DNA from: Bacillota bacterium
GTDB lineage: Bacteria; Bacillota; Sulfobacillia; RBS10-35; JAJYVN01
DNA length: 33,569 nt
Direction of reading: 5' to 3'
NCBI GenBank assembly: GCA_021803205.1
Contig: JAJZMB010000011.1
Coordinates: forward strand, 1-33,569
A model generated the notes under the pieces. That model searched no databases, was not told the origin of the DNA, and saw nothing but the letters and a program-made list of their open reading frames with translations. Below, in pieces: positions 33,441 through 33,569 of this stretch (position 1 is the stretch's first letter; every line of letters begins with the position of its first letter). The position numbers and the translations under genes are program-made.

Positions 33441-33569
33441 ACCGGGACAGCGGCGGTGTGGCATGGGCTGTTCGGTGGTCGCCCTCCGCGGCCGTGCGCC
33501 GGTGTTACCTCGGCGAGCGGGGAAGACTCGACCACACCAGGGTCCAGGTGCGCCCGCGGTTGGCCGTCC

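Noticed and set aside
33167..33535. 122-codon minus-strand frame at the right edge
   Set aside because: It is the antisense of the transposase remnant.

Overview
The window is about 33.6 kb of very GC-rich DNA with long intergenic stretches. Several features point to a high-GC Gram-positive-type bacterium, perhaps a deep-branching Bacillota lineage: an L,D-transpeptidase beside a LytR-CpsA-Psr protein, an M-box Mg2+ riboswitch, a FadR-type GntR regulator, SD-led GTG/TTG starts, and Tat-like lipoprotein signals. This placement is inference; no rRNA or other marker gene is present.

Layout. (a) 1-5.3 kb, minus strand: the N-terminus of a sulfatase cut by the window edge, an orphan sugar-binding lipoprotein, a nested block of two intergenic repeat families (R2-R1-R2), a GH116 beta-glycosidase, and a GntR/FadR regulator. 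A FadR-type operator overlaps the GH116 promoter. (b) 5.6-8.0 kb: a three-repeat CRISPR-like array, then a Mg2+ operon on the minus strand (promoter, M-box, two intrinsic terminators, a short SD-led ORF, an Nramp-family transporter and a 56-residue single-pass membrane protein). (c) 8.2-12.9 kb, minus strand: L,D-transpeptidase, LCP protein and an MFS transporter. (d) 13.7-18.2 kb, minus strand: two TIM-barrel sugar isomerases/epimerases, a scrap of a sulfatase C-terminus, a PAS-GGDEF-methyltransferase fusion and a small unknown protein translationally coupled to it. (e) 18.5-22.2 kb, plus strand: a second R1 repeat and two more orphan sugar-binding lipoproteins. (f) 22.6-29.5 kb, minus strand: choline-sulfatase-like protein, a sulfatase-fold protein with Thr in place of the catalytic Cys, and a protein made of two ABC-exporter membrane domains with no ATPase domain. 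(g) 30-33.6 kb, plus strand: a canonical Cys-type sulfatase, a third sugar isomerase with no ordinary start codon, an R2 repeat and a decayed IS1634-like transposase.

Taken together this reads as an accessory catabolic island for sulfated or glucosylated compounds: three full-length sulfatase-fold genes plus two partial ones, one GH116 glycosidase, three sugar isomerase-fold enzymes and three paralogous solute-binding lipoproteins. No ABC permease or ATPase for the binding proteins and no formylglycine-generating enzyme lie in the window, so those partners must be encoded elsewhere. The most unusual items are the ATPase-less tandem ABC membrane protein, the Mg2+-riboswitch operon with its small membrane protein, the Thr-type sulfatase homologue, the PAS-GGDEF-methyltransferase fusion, the R1/R2 repeat families and the small CRISPR-like array.
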